Positions 47,148 to 54,622 of a DNA stretch of 64,000 nt are shown piece by piece. Source of the DNA: Lachnospiraceae bacterium (GTDB lineage: Bacteria; Bacillota; Clostridia; Lachnospirales; Lachnospiraceae); NCBI GenBank assembly GCA_002892395.1, contig NBBL01000010.1, forward strand, positions 34,753-98,752, given 5' to 3'. Positions within the stretch are counted from its first letter, which is position 1, and the number at the start of each line of letters is the position of its first letter. A model generated the notes under the pieces. That model made no database searches. It saw only the letters and a list, made by a program, of their open reading frames with translations, and was not told the DNA's origin. The position numbers and the translations under genes are program-made.

Positions 47148-47821
47148 TAATTTTCCTCCGTCCTGTCTGATTCACCTGTTTCCACGCTTCCGTCCCTCAT
47201 CAATCCAATCCGATCCGCAATTGCCTCCGCATCTTCTCTGTCATGGCTCACCAAAACCGTTGTGCAGCCGATCTCTCGCTGAAACTCCCGCAAATACCGG
47301 CGCAGCTCCCTCCGCAGCTCATGGTGCAAGCCTGAAAAGGGTTCATCCAGTAAAAGAATATCCGGGCGAACTGCCAGCGCTCTCGCGAGGGAGGCTCGCT
47401 TTTGCTGACCTCCCGACAGTTCTCCCGGTTTCTTATCCGCAAGTTCCAAAATACCCATTTTTTCGAGAAAAGCTTCAGCCTGCCTTCCGGAATGCTCCTC
47501 CTCCGGAACCAAACCTCGAATCGCGACCTCCAGATTGTCCCGCACGGAAAGGGCGGGAAAGAGACGCTGATCCTGAAATGCCAGACCGATTCGGGGGCGA
47601 TGTTGCAGCGTGCGCTCCGCCGGAGCTCCATCAAATGAAAGGGTACCCCCATCCAGCGGACAAAGTCCCGCAATGACACGAAGCAACGTCGTCTTTCCGC
47701 ACCCGGATGCTCCCAGAAGCGCAAAGAACTCCCCGGCTCGAAGCGAGAGGGAGCAGTCCTTCAAAACTGCCTCTGCTCCGTACCTCACCGAAGCATGCCG
47801 AATATCAATCGCAGCTCCCAT
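47147..47821 (-). CDS. ABC transporter ATPase without adjacent permease
   Basis: The 224-residue ATPase has Walker A GASGCGKTTLLRVIAG, a Q-loop (FQDQRLFPAL), the signature LSGGQQKRASLARAL, Walker B ILLLDEPFSGLH and the H-loop VLVSHDREDAEAIADRIG. The style matches the nitrate/sulfonate/taurine or thiamine-type importers. No permease or binding protein is adjacent, so its partner must be elsewhere. It is translationally linked to ddh downstream, which suggests a substrate linked to wall or lysine metabolism, but this is weak. Confidence 0.92.
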   Translation of the reverse strand: MGAAIDIRHASVRYGAEAVLKDCSLSLRAGEFFALLGASGCGKTTLLRVIAGLCPLDGGTLSFDGAPAERTLQHRPRIGLAFQDQRLFPALSVRDNLEVAIRGLVPEEEHSGRQAEAFLEKMGILELADKKPGELSGGQQKRASLARALAVRPDILLLDEPFSGLHHELRRELRRYLREFQREIGCTTVLVSHDREDAEAIADRIGLMRDGSVETGESDRTEEN

Positions 47822-47903
47822 TTCTTTGCCCTCAATCGACTGTCAAATTTCCGGTATCATTTGCTCATTATAATACCATCCGCCGCTCCAGTCGATTGAT
47901 TTT

Positions 47904-49115
47904 TTAATTTGTTTTCGCAAGCCTTTCCTTCGCGGAGACCACAACACAGCAAGCGGCATCCCCCGTGATATTCACCGTGGTTCTTCCCATGTCAAAGATG
48001 CGGTCAACCCCTGCCACCAGAGCGATGCCCTCCACAGGAAGCCCCACCGACTCCAGCACCATGGCAAGCATGACCATACCTGCACCCGGCACACCGGCTG
48101 TCCCGATGGAAGCCAAGGTCGCAGTCAGTACGATGGTGATCATCTGGCTCATGGTAAGATCAATTCCGAAGCAGGTCGCAATAAAGACTGCACACACCCC
48201 TTGATAAATGGCGGTTCCATCCATATTCACGGTTGCCCCCAGCGGAAGCACAAAGGACGAGATATCCTTCGGAACGCCCAGCCTGCCGGTGCATTCCATA
48301 TTCATGGGGAGCGTTCCCACGGAGGAAGCGGAGGAAAACGCAAAAATAATGGCCGGCATCATTTCCTTGAAGAATCGAACCGGACTCATTTTCCCCAGCA
48401 CCCGCACACTGGCCGAATACACCACCAGCGCATGAAGGAAATAAGCGATGTATGCAACCAGAAGCACCTTTGCCAGGGAGCCAATGATGGACGGACCATT
48501 CTCAGCGACCACCGGGCAGAGCAGGCAGAATACGCCGATCGGCGAAAGGCGAAGAATCATTTCCATGGTCTTCAGGCAAATCTCATTGACTGCAGTCACC
48601 GCATCCACGCTTTTCCCTGACTTTTCTCCTGCAAGAATAATCGCAAACCCGATGATAAGAGATGCCACGATCACCTGAAGCATGTTGGATTCCGCAAAGG
48701 GCTTCACAAAGTTATTGGGAAACACGGATACCAGCGTATCCATAAAGCTGACCGACGCATTGGCCTCATAACTCAGATCCGATGTCTGCAGCACCGGAAA
48801 GGTTCCTTTGAACACATTGGCAAAGATAAGTCCGATCGTAACTGCAAATGCCGTTGTGCAAAGATAATACAGCACCGTTCGTCCGCCGATCATCCCCAGC
48901 TTTCGGATGTCCTTCATGGAAATGACGCCGACCATGATGGAAAAAAAGACAAGCGGCGCCACAATCCACTTGATCAGGTTCAGAAAAATGGTTCCGAAGG
49001 GCTTGATGTACGTCGTTGCGATCACAGGATTGCCTGTAAAGGCAACACCGGCGATAATCGCCAGAACCAAGGCAATGAAAATCTGTGTCGACAGTGCCAG
49101 TTTCTTCTTCTGCAT
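47904..49115 (-). CDS. Dicarboxylate/amino acid:cation symporter (DAACS)
   Basis: The 403-residue protein is a GltP/SstT-type secondary transporter that takes up glutamate, aspartate, serine/threonine or C4-dicarboxylates with Na+ or H+. Signatures: PLVFFSIMVGVISMKDIRKL, the serine-rich hairpin FAFSSASSVGTLPMNMECTG, PLGATVNMDGTAIYQGVCAV and GTAGVPGAGMVMLAMVLESV. It has eight TM helices plus the two hairpins in order. It is preceded by an AT-rich control region with an inverted repeat (49184-49211) shared with the divergent YoaK gene. Confidence 0.93.
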   Translation of the reverse strand: MQKKKLALSTQIFIALVLAIIAGVAFTGNPVIATTYIKPFGTIFLNLIKWIVAPLVFFSIMVGVISMKDIRKLGMIGGRTVLYYLCTTAFAVTIGLIFANVFKGTFPVLQTSDLSYEANASVSFMDTLVSVFPNNFVKPFAESNMLQVIVASLIIGFAIILAGEKSGKSVDAVTAVNEICLKTMEMILRLSPIGVFCLLCPVVAENGPSIIGSLAKVLLVAYIAYFLHALVVYSASVRVLGKMSPVRFFKEMMPAIIFAFSSASSVGTLPMNMECTGRLGVPKDISSFVLPLGATVNMDGTAIYQGVCAVFIATCFGIDLTMSQMITIVLTATLASIGTAGVPGAGMVMLAMVLESVGLPVEGIALVAGVDRIFDMGRTTVNITGDAACCVVVSAKERLAKTN

Positions 49116-49183
49116 AATGGACCCTCCTTTTTCAGGCTGTATGCCCCACGAAATTCATTATAAAAGCTTTCCCCCCAAAAATC

Positions 49184-49211
49184 AATTTATCATATAAAAA
49201 TCAGATAAATT
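49184..49211. promoter_or_regulatory. Inverted repeat upstream of the symporter gene
   Basis: AATTTATC (49184-49191) and GATAAATT (49204-49211) are perfect inverted half-sites 12 bp apart in the AT-rich region between the divergent symporter and YoaK genes. A dimeric regulator site is likely; the regulator is unknown. Confidence 0.45.
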
Positions 49212-49303
49212 CTTCTTTTTTTGTATGTTTTGCACAAGCTTTTCATCTGCGCTTCCTGCCTCTCTAAAAAAGCGGAAAGAATGATAGGAATTGTCATACG
49301 GCG

Positions 49304-49312
49304 TGCTATAAT
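49304..49312 (+). promoter_or_regulatory. Extended -10 box for the YoaK gene
   Basis: TGCTATAAT (TATAAT at 49307-49312) lies 42 bases before the ATG at 49354. No good -35 box is visible, as expected for an extended -10 promoter. Confidence 0.5.
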
Positions 49313-49353
49313 CGTCATGTTTGAATCACAATCAGGGAAAGGATCGCGAAACA

Positions 49354-50037
49354 ATGCTAAGCTATATCAAAGAAGAGCAGGAATCCATCCTGCATTGGAT
49401 TATGACCTTCCACGCCGGATTTCTGGGAACCTACGGCATCCTGCTTCACAGCGGAAACTTCGGAAATGCCATGACCGGGAACTTCACATCCATGGCTGCG
49501 GATCTGGTATCCGGACATTTCCCCCACGTCCTCCTCCGCCTGGGCGCCCTTCTGCTCTTCTCCTCCGCCGCAATGATCTCCTACCTTCTGAGCCGCTTCA
49601 CCAGCCTTCCCATTAAAAGACTTGCCGTTCTGGGGGATGCACTCTGCATTCTTCTGGTAGTCTCTCTCCCTGAAACCCTACCTCCCATTCTATCGGTCTA
49701 CCCGATTTATTTTTGTTCCAGCTTTCAGTGGGGCGCCTTCTCCTCGGCCCGGGGCTATAACTGCGCCAGCGTTTTTATCTCCAATAATATAAAACAGGCC
49801 TCCCTCGCATGGACGCAATACTGGATTGACCGTGAAAGCAAGCTGAAACGAAAGGCTGTCCTGTATACCTTCACCGTGCTCAGCTTTTTCTTCGGCGCGC
49901 TGACCGGAAGCTTCGCTGCGCTTAGAATCGGCGTAAACGGCGCATTCATCGGCTTTGCTCCGCTCTCCATCTCCGCACTGCTGCTCTGGTTCTTTGAATC
50001 CAATGAACATGATGAGATCACAGTCTCAGATATCTGA
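49354..50037 (+). CDS. YoaK/DUF1275 family membrane protein
   Basis: The protein (about 227 residues) has five or six TM segments and the family motif NFGNAMTGNFTSMAADLVSG near the N-terminus, with QWGAFSSARGYNCASVFISN in the second half. The function of the family is unknown; a transporter role is suspected. I chose the ATG at 49354; a TTG start eleven codons earlier is less likely. It converges on the dipeptidase gene. Confidence 0.85.
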   Translation: MLSYIKEEQESILHWIMTFHAGFLGTYGILLHSGNFGNAMTGNFTSMAADLVSGHFPHVLLRLGALLLFSSAAMISYLLSRFTSLPIKRLAVLGDALCILLVVSLPETLPPILSVYPIYFCSSFQWGAFSSARGYNCASVFISNNIKQASLAWTQYWIDRESKLKRKAVLYTFTVLSFFFGALTGSFAALRIGVNGAFIGFAPLSISALLLWFFESNEHDEITVSDI

Positions 50038-50172
50038 TCTGATTCCCTTTGCTTCCCTTCCGATTCTCTTCGCTTTCCTTTCGATTCCCGCTTCCGCTTG
50101 ATGAAGGTGGATTTGCGGTGCATCGCCCCATACAGTGCTGTTCCGAAGCAGCCCTTTCCGTCCCGGAACCGA

Positions 50173-51654
50173 TCAGGCAAGGGCTGCCAGCGTCTCGCAC
50201 AGGTATCGGTAAACCCGTTTTGCAGAGGAAATACAAAGCCACTCGGAGGGCGAGTGGAAATTCCGGATATCGGGTCCCACCGATATGGCGTCAAGTTCTT
50301 TTCCCTCCCGGAAAAAGTAGCTGACCTCCAGCCCTGCGTGTACCGTCAGAGCCTTTGGTCTCTCCCCGCCGCATCCCCGGAAGGCAGCCAAATAGGTCTC
50401 TCTCAATTTTGAGCTTTCGAAAAAATCCCAGCTGGGATACACCGTATCAAAGCTGCAGCTCCCATGGATCGGTTTCGCGGCCTGCTCAATCCTTTCGTAC
50501 ACAAGGTCCCGCAGGCTCTCCCGCAGGGAGCGGATCTCAAAGACCAGTCTCAATGCTCCGTCGTTCAAGTACAGTTCTCCCAGATTCACCGAGGTATCAA
50601 CAATTCCCTCAAATGCTTCGCTCATCTGCACAATTCCGTCCGGCATCAACAGGAGTGCCGGCAACAGTGGGTCCGGCTCCACGCCCTGCCGTTTCGCCAG
50701 CCCGGCATCCGGCTGCTCTGATCTGCATTCTGTCAATGTGAGCTTGAGTTTTCCTGCGGTGTGCGCCAATTCGGACCGGTATTGCGTCTCCAGCTCCGCC
50801 GCCACTTCTCCTGCGCGTTTCAGTTCTCCCGCCGGGATCCATAGCAGGGCGGAAGCCTCCCTCGGAATCGCAAGCCGAAAGCTTCCCCCTCTGATGCAGC
50901 CAAGCTGATAGGAACAGCAGGCACTCAGCCGCCAAAGCGCACGAATCAGCAACAGATTGGCGTTGCCTCTGCCCCGGTGAATGTCCTCTCCGGAGTGCCC
51001 GCCCAGAAGTCCCTTGATCGACAATTCCACAGGAATGCAGTCCTCTCTCACTGCTTCCAAAGGAAATCCCGCCTTGACCTCAGCCCTCATGCCTCCGCAG
51101 CTTCCGCTGACAATCGTCTTTTCCTCCGTATTGTCAAGGTTAATCAGCCGCGTCGCGCTCATTTTATTTCGATCAAAGTGCAGCGCGCCCCCAAAATTCT
51201 CCTCTTCCCGGGTGGTAAAGAGCACTTCCAGCGGCGGATGTCTCAAATCCTCGCGTTCCAGCACTGCCATGGCCAGTGCCACCCCGATTCCGTCGTCAGC
51301 GCCAAGGGTCGTCTCGCCTCCGGTGGACAGCACATCTCCTTCTATCCTCCAAGGAATGGCATCCCGCGAGAAGTCATGGGGCGAATCCGCTCTTTTCTCA
51401 CACACCATGTCCAAATGTGCCTGCAGCATGACAGTCGGCGCGTTTTCACAGCCAGGACTTGCCGCCTTATGGATAAACACATTGTAAACCGCATCCCTCT
51501 CGGCATTCCATCCATGCTCCAGCGCCCAGTTATAGATATAGTCGCTGACTGCTTTTTCGTGAAAGCTTCTTCTCGGGATGTCTGAAAGCCTGCGAAAGTA
51601 ATGGTAAATCCTGTCCCTGCAAAGGGCTTCCACATCTGCACTGAGCTTCTCCAT
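50173..51654 (-). CDS. pepD: Aminoacyl-histidine dipeptidase (PepD-like, M20)
   Basis: This cytosolic zinc peptidase cleaves Xaa-His and related dipeptides. The roughly 493 residues show the M20 layout: VMLQAHLDMVCEK (first metal His/Asp), TTLGADDGIGVALAMAVLER (bridging Asp), LFTTREEENFGGAL (catalytic Glu-Glu), LINLDNTEEK (metal Asp), GGHSGEDIHRGRGNAN for dimer contacts and VGPDIRNFHSPSEW (last His). The start at 51654 follows GGGAGGGAG. It is the last core-type gene before the accessory island. Confidence 0.93.
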   Translation of the reverse strand: MEKLSADVEALCRDRIYHYFRRLSDIPRRSFHEKAVSDYIYNWALEHGWNAERDAVYNVFIHKAASPGCENAPTVMLQAHLDMVCEKRADSPHDFSRDAIPWRIEGDVLSTGGETTLGADDGIGVALAMAVLEREDLRHPPLEVLFTTREEENFGGALHFDRNKMSATRLINLDNTEEKTIVSGSCGGMRAEVKAGFPLEAVREDCIPVELSIKGLLGGHSGEDIHRGRGNANLLLIRALWRLSACCSYQLGCIRGGSFRLAIPREASALLWIPAGELKRAGEVAAELETQYRSELAHTAGKLKLTLTECRSEQPDAGLAKRQGVEPDPLLPALLLMPDGIVQMSEAFEGIVDTSVNLGELYLNDGALRLVFEIRSLRESLRDLVYERIEQAAKPIHGSCSFDTVYPSWDFFESSKLRETYLAAFRGCGGERPKALTVHAGLEVSYFFREGKELDAISVGPDIRNFHSPSEWLCISSAKRVYRYLCETLAALA

Positions 51655-51904
51655 AATCTCCCTCCCTTTCCTCTCCCCCATCCTTCCCTTGTCAGACTCC
51701 CGGCAACCTTTGTCGTTCTAAGTCCGGCTCCTTGTATGTTCTTTTCCTGTTTTGGCTGCCAAAACCTTTCGAACTGCTCTTAACATCATTTGTCACACCT
51801 GTGTCAAATGCACCATTGCATGCACCGGAATCCTGTTCTACTCTGCGGGAAATCCCAATAAAAAAGCCTTGCAAATTCGCCATTTTCCTAACAAAACAGC
51901 GTAT
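51655..51904. other. Gap upstream of pepD, nothing assigned
   Basis: About 250 bases hold only short unrelated open frames on both strands, none with an RBS and a recognisable product. It may be decayed sequence at the island boundary. Confidence 0.4.
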
Positions 51905-52030
51905 TTACAAGGTTTCTTTCTTCTGGAACCCGCGCTGCGGTACTCGAACTCGCGAGCCCTTCATTGTTGATGGGTACATTATACTCCCGATCGCGACGAT
52001 CCCCACGAGCAGCGCTGTGATGATTTTCAT
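51905..52030 (-). CDS. 41-residue membrane peptide running into tRNA-like sequence
   Basis: A short frame with a strong RBS (GGAGGTGATCC directly before ATG 52030) encodes MKIITALLVGIVAIGSIMYP and then a basic tail, SRVRVPQRGFQKKETL. The first 20 residues are a single TM helix. The tail is translated from tRNA T-arm-like DNA (see 51924-51953), as often happens where mobile elements join tRNA genes. It could be a small phage membrane peptide or a chance fusion. Confidence 0.45.
   Translation of the reverse strand: MKIITALLVGIVAIGSIMYPSTMKGSRVRVPQRGFQKKETL
51924..51953 (-). other. tRNA 3'-end-like fragment (degenerate)
   Basis: On the minus strand GCGAGTTCGAGTACCGC (51953-51937) looks like a T-arm with a loop of the TTCGAGT type and a stem with two mismatches, followed by AGCGCGGGTT and CCA. 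The spacing to CCA is two bases too long for a working tRNA, and no tRNA body is upstream. It probably reflects a past integration event. Confidence 0.35.
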
Positions 52031-52049
52031 GGATCACCTCCGTCATTTT

Positions 52050-52074
52050 CAAGGTTCGAATCCTTGTGGCCCAG
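52050..52074 (+). other. tRNA T-arm/acceptor fragment (candidate att site)
   Basis: CAAGG-TTCGAAT-CCTTG (52050-52066) is a perfect 5-bp T-stem with a canonical 7-nt loop. It is followed by TGGCCCA and G where an acceptor strand and discriminator would lie. No D-arm, anticodon arm or matching TGGGCCA 5' strand is found upstream, so it is only the 3' end of a tRNA, as left by integration of a mobile element. Confidence 0.55.
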
Positions 52075-52079
52075 CTGCT

Positions 52080-52126
52080 AAAAACCCCTGAAAGCCTCGT
52101 AAAAGCGCTGGTTTTCGGGGGTTTTT
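52080..52126. terminator. Bidirectional terminator at the island boundary
   Basis: A 17-bp stem with two G-U pairs, from AAAAACCCCTGAAAGCC (52080-52096) to GGTTTTCGGGGGTTTTT (52110-52126). It has a T-run on the plus strand and an equally good T-run on the minus strand, where it would end the endolysin transcript. Confidence 0.8.
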
Positions 52127-52204
52127 CTGCATTGCTGAGAATCTCCCCATTATGTCAGTTTAGGGCTGTATCTAAGAGTATCGGTTGCATTTCGGTTGCA
52201 CTTT

Positions 52205-53524
52205 TTACACGTCCCACACTACCAGCGCACCACTCTCGTCCGTCCGGCAGCAGGCGCCCTCGAAATCACCAAACCCCATAAGATAATAGTACCGCTTCCC
52301 GCCGATCTTTTGAAGGCCGGTGAGCATCTTCCCATCAGGCGCAAAGTAGTACCAGTGCCCGTTGATTGTCTTCCAGCCACGTGCGTGTCCTCCGGGAGCT
52401 GCGCAGTAGTACCACGTATCCCCAATATGCTCCCAGTGAGCCTTAAAGTCAAGGCTCTTTCCGTAGGCAGGGCGGCCATATCCAGCGATGCGAGAATTTC
52501 CGATTGTGTACTCCTTCACGCAGACTGCGCCACCGTTCCGGACGATCTCCTTTCCGGAGTTGGTGTTCCCTTCTACTGTGATGATCTTTCCATCCCTGAC
52601 GTCCACCACAAGCCCCGTGTGCCGGATACGGGCAGAATTCTTAAAGAAGACCTGATCTCCGACTTCCGGTGTGTTGTGCCATGCCCCCTTGCTCTTGTAG
52701 AGCTGCGCCGACGCGCCAATGTAATCGTCGAACTCGCCGCCCAACAGAGACCGCGCAGAAGAAATACCGTAAGCTGTCATAAAGCACCAGTCTACGAAAG
52801 CATCACACCAGTATGCCGGATAGTCCATCGTCTTCGGGTAAGTCTTGTGCATCTCATACCCATACTTCGTAAAATTCTTGTCACCTGCGTTTGCAGTCTT
52901 GTCGTACAGGTACTTGAGGTCTCCGGATGCCTTCTCAAGATAGCCTACCTCTGCCTTCGCGATCGCGACCACCTTGTACTTATCGTAACCCACAGCTCTA
53001 TCCTCCTTCTTAAAATAATGATCGTATATCTCCTGTGAGTAGCTCATCCGCTTGCCGCACTGCTTTTCTGCATCAGCAGGGGCCTCGAATTTCAGTAAAA
53101 CAATGTCTGATGCCTCTTTGATTGATCTTGTTTCTCTGCGCACCCTATTGACCTTCTGGAAGCTCTGAGAGAGCTCCATGCAAAGATAGTCGAGCTGTGT
53201 ACGAAGATCAGATATACTCACCCTGCGCTGCTTGCAGAGGTCGTACAGCGCCGCCTTCCGCGCACTGGCCGTCCACTGTGCGAGGCCGTAGCCGTAGTGC
53301 TTACCGAGTGGTGACAGAAAGGCCGCCCGGCTGATTGCTCCAGTATCAACCCCCACCGTATGGCTCACGTCATCATAAACCTGACCAGTCTCACGCAGAC
53401 GCTTAAGGCAGAGCCTTTCTACCAGCATCGGATGCAGTTCGACTCTGCGTACAGGTTGCCCATGAGCCCAGCGGTGCCTTCCGAGGTATACCCGGCATTG
53501 GTCAGATGTTTCCAGATTATTCAT
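52205..53524 (-). pseudogene. Phage-type endolysin with compensated double frameshift
   Basis: The frame from ATG 53524 gives about 439 residues with a phage lysozyme2-type domain, a CHAP amidase/endopeptidase domain and C-terminal cell-wall-binding repeats. After a faulty N-terminus come LVERLCLKRLRETGQVYDD and YGYGLAQWTASARKAALYDL, then the CHAP domain with YWCDAFVDWC (catalytic Cys) and IRHTGLVVDV (His). Last are WEHIGDTWYYCAAPGG and WKTINGHWYYFAPDGKM repeats. Residues about 8-30 do not fit the family, but the next frame over the same DNA (53517-53431) reads IWKHLTNAGYTSEGTAGLMG and NLYAESNC, exactly what the family needs. Two opposite indels thus bracket about 86 bases. The product may still fold poorly or be inactive. 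Confidence 0.7.
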
Positions 53525-53588
53525 GTTGCCTGTGAAATTCATGCCTTGAATTTGTTCTTCCTTTCTGTTTTATTTTTAATAAAATATC

Positions 53589-53617
53589 TTGCACACGCTG
53601 TGGTATTCCTCTATAAT
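53589..53617 (+). promoter_or_regulatory. Promoter of the two-TM protein gene
   Basis: TTGCAC (53589-53594) and TATAAT (53612-53617) are separated by exactly 17 bp, 33 bases before the start codon at 53651. This is one of the best sigma-70-type promoters in the window. Confidence 0.75.
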
Positions 53618-53650
53618 TTATGAATCAAAGGTGTGGACGGGAGGTTTATC

Positions 53651-54406
53651 ATGTCAACCGATAATCGCGGGCTCTCATCCAGCCTTTTAATTGATTCCAG
53701 AGAATTGCAGCTACTCCTTGAAAAGAACCGCGATAAAATCGGGCACACCCACCATGATGGAAAAGGTGAATTAGTCAGTGGAATTTTGTTTATTGCCTCT
53801 ATTCTTCCCGCTGTTTATCCTTCTATCTATGTGTTATCTTCAAGTTCTGTTAAAAAAGTCTGTTTAGCGCTGGGCTTTGCTGTCTGCGCCGGAGGTCTAG
53901 CGATGCTTGTTAAAAGCCACAAAAACCTTTATGGCCACAAAAAGCTATATTCTGATATAGAAAAACTTAATACCGTTCAGCACCGGCACTCGCTTGTCGC
54001 GATTAAAGATACATTCTCGAGCACCCCTTCCCGCTTCCTGCTGTACTACGATGGTCGTTGGGATTGCTGGTTTTTCTTTAACTACAAGACAACCAATAAC
54101 GATCAGCTACATGTCACGCAGCGACTGGCCGAAGAATTGCACATTCCAACTGAGAACCTGACACTCACGCGCTGCGGCGACAGAATACAGACAAAATATT
54201 CTGTAAGTGCCAAAGAAGAGAAAACATATAACCATACTCTGTATAGTGCATCTCTGAAAACATTTCCTGAGCCACTCACGCACCCGTCATTTTCTATTGA
54301 TAATAGAAAATATAAATGGATGTCGATGAGGGAAATGCACGATAATCCTATGATTCAGGAAAAGAATAAGGATGTTGTAAACTTCGTTGACGAAATAATA
54401 CATTAA
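53651..54406 (+). CDS. Two-TM protein with Nudix-like C-terminal domain (candidate defence gene)
   Basis: The 251-residue protein starts at ATG 53651 behind GGGAGG. Residues 1-40 are polar, 41-61 and 67-87 are TM helices joined by a short loop, and about 112-250 form a cytosolic domain. That domain (RFLLYYDGRWDCWFFFNYKT, VTQRLAEELHIP, NRKYKWMSMREMHDN, VVNFVDEI) is reminiscent of the degenerate Nudix-like domains described beside nucleotide-signalling (SMODS/CD-NTase) defence genes. This is a family impression, not a proven match; the Nudix-box glutamates are incomplete. No nucleotidyltransferase is adjacent. It has its own promoter and looks like an independent cargo gene. Confidence 0.6.
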   Translation: MSTDNRGLSSSLLIDSRELQLLLEKNRDKIGHTHHDGKGELVSGILFIASILPAVYPSIYVLSSSSVKKVCLALGFAVCAGGLAMLVKSHKNLYGHKKLYSDIEKLNTVQHRHSLVAIKDTFSSTPSRFLLYYDGRWDCWFFFNYKTTNNDQLHVTQRLAEELHIPTENLTLTRCGDRIQTKYSVSAKEEKTYNHTLYSASLKTFPEPLTHPSFSIDNRKYKWMSMREMHDNPMIQEKNKDVVNFVDEIIH

Positions 54407-54444
54407 ACTTGCTGCCTCTTTTTAGGGGTAGCTATTTTTTTGTG

Positions 54445-54473
54445 TAAGAAAAAGCCGCCCCGAAGGACGGCTT
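54445..54473 (-). terminator. Minus-strand terminator of the broken gene
   Basis: In minus-strand sense AAGCCGTCC-TTCG-GGGCGGCTT is followed by TTTTC. It lies seven bases after the TGA at 54482-54480 of the truncated phage-like gene and also faces the end of the plus gene at 54406. Confidence 0.75.
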
Positions 54474-54479
54474 CATTAC

Positions 54480-54622
54480 TCAGTCTCTGACTACGTTTCC
54501 ATCCGGATCCGCATGCCATCCCGGAGCGATGGAAAGCTTACCGGTCTTGTCATCCCGGAGCGATGGAAAGCTTACCGGTCTTGTCATCCCACTGCGTGCC
54601 CTTGTCCGGGCCGGTGTACTGC
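54480..54622 (-). pseudogene. C-terminal remnant of an unknown gene, cut by IS256
   Basis: The minus strand reads QYTGPDKGTQWDDKTGKLSI followed by APG and then, across a tandem duplication, WHADPDGNVVRD and a stop at 54482-54480 with a terminator. The upstream part of the gene is missing because the IS256-family element begins at 54623. The 34-bp duplication (54517-54584) shifts the frame and makes an early stop. The product is not recognised; the D/G-rich ending suggests a phage or surface protein. Confidence 0.55.
54517..54584. repeat. 34-bp tandem duplication
   Basis: Two identical copies, 54517-54550 and 54551-54584, each beginning CATCCCGGAGCG and ending CCGGTCTTGT, followed by a further CATCCC. 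The unit is not a multiple of three and breaks the reading frame of the minus-strand remnant. Confidence 0.9.

Noticed and set aside
51692..51883. 63-codon minus-strand frame in the gap upstream of pepD
   Set aside because: No RBS and no recognisable sequence; likely chance or decayed DNA.
52050..52074. Complete tRNA gene
   Set aside because: Only the T-arm and acceptor 3' side are present; no anticodon arm or 5' acceptor strand lies upstream.
54517..54584. CRISPR array
   Set aside because: There are only two adjacent identical copies with no spacers, inside a gene remnant. No cas genes are in the window.
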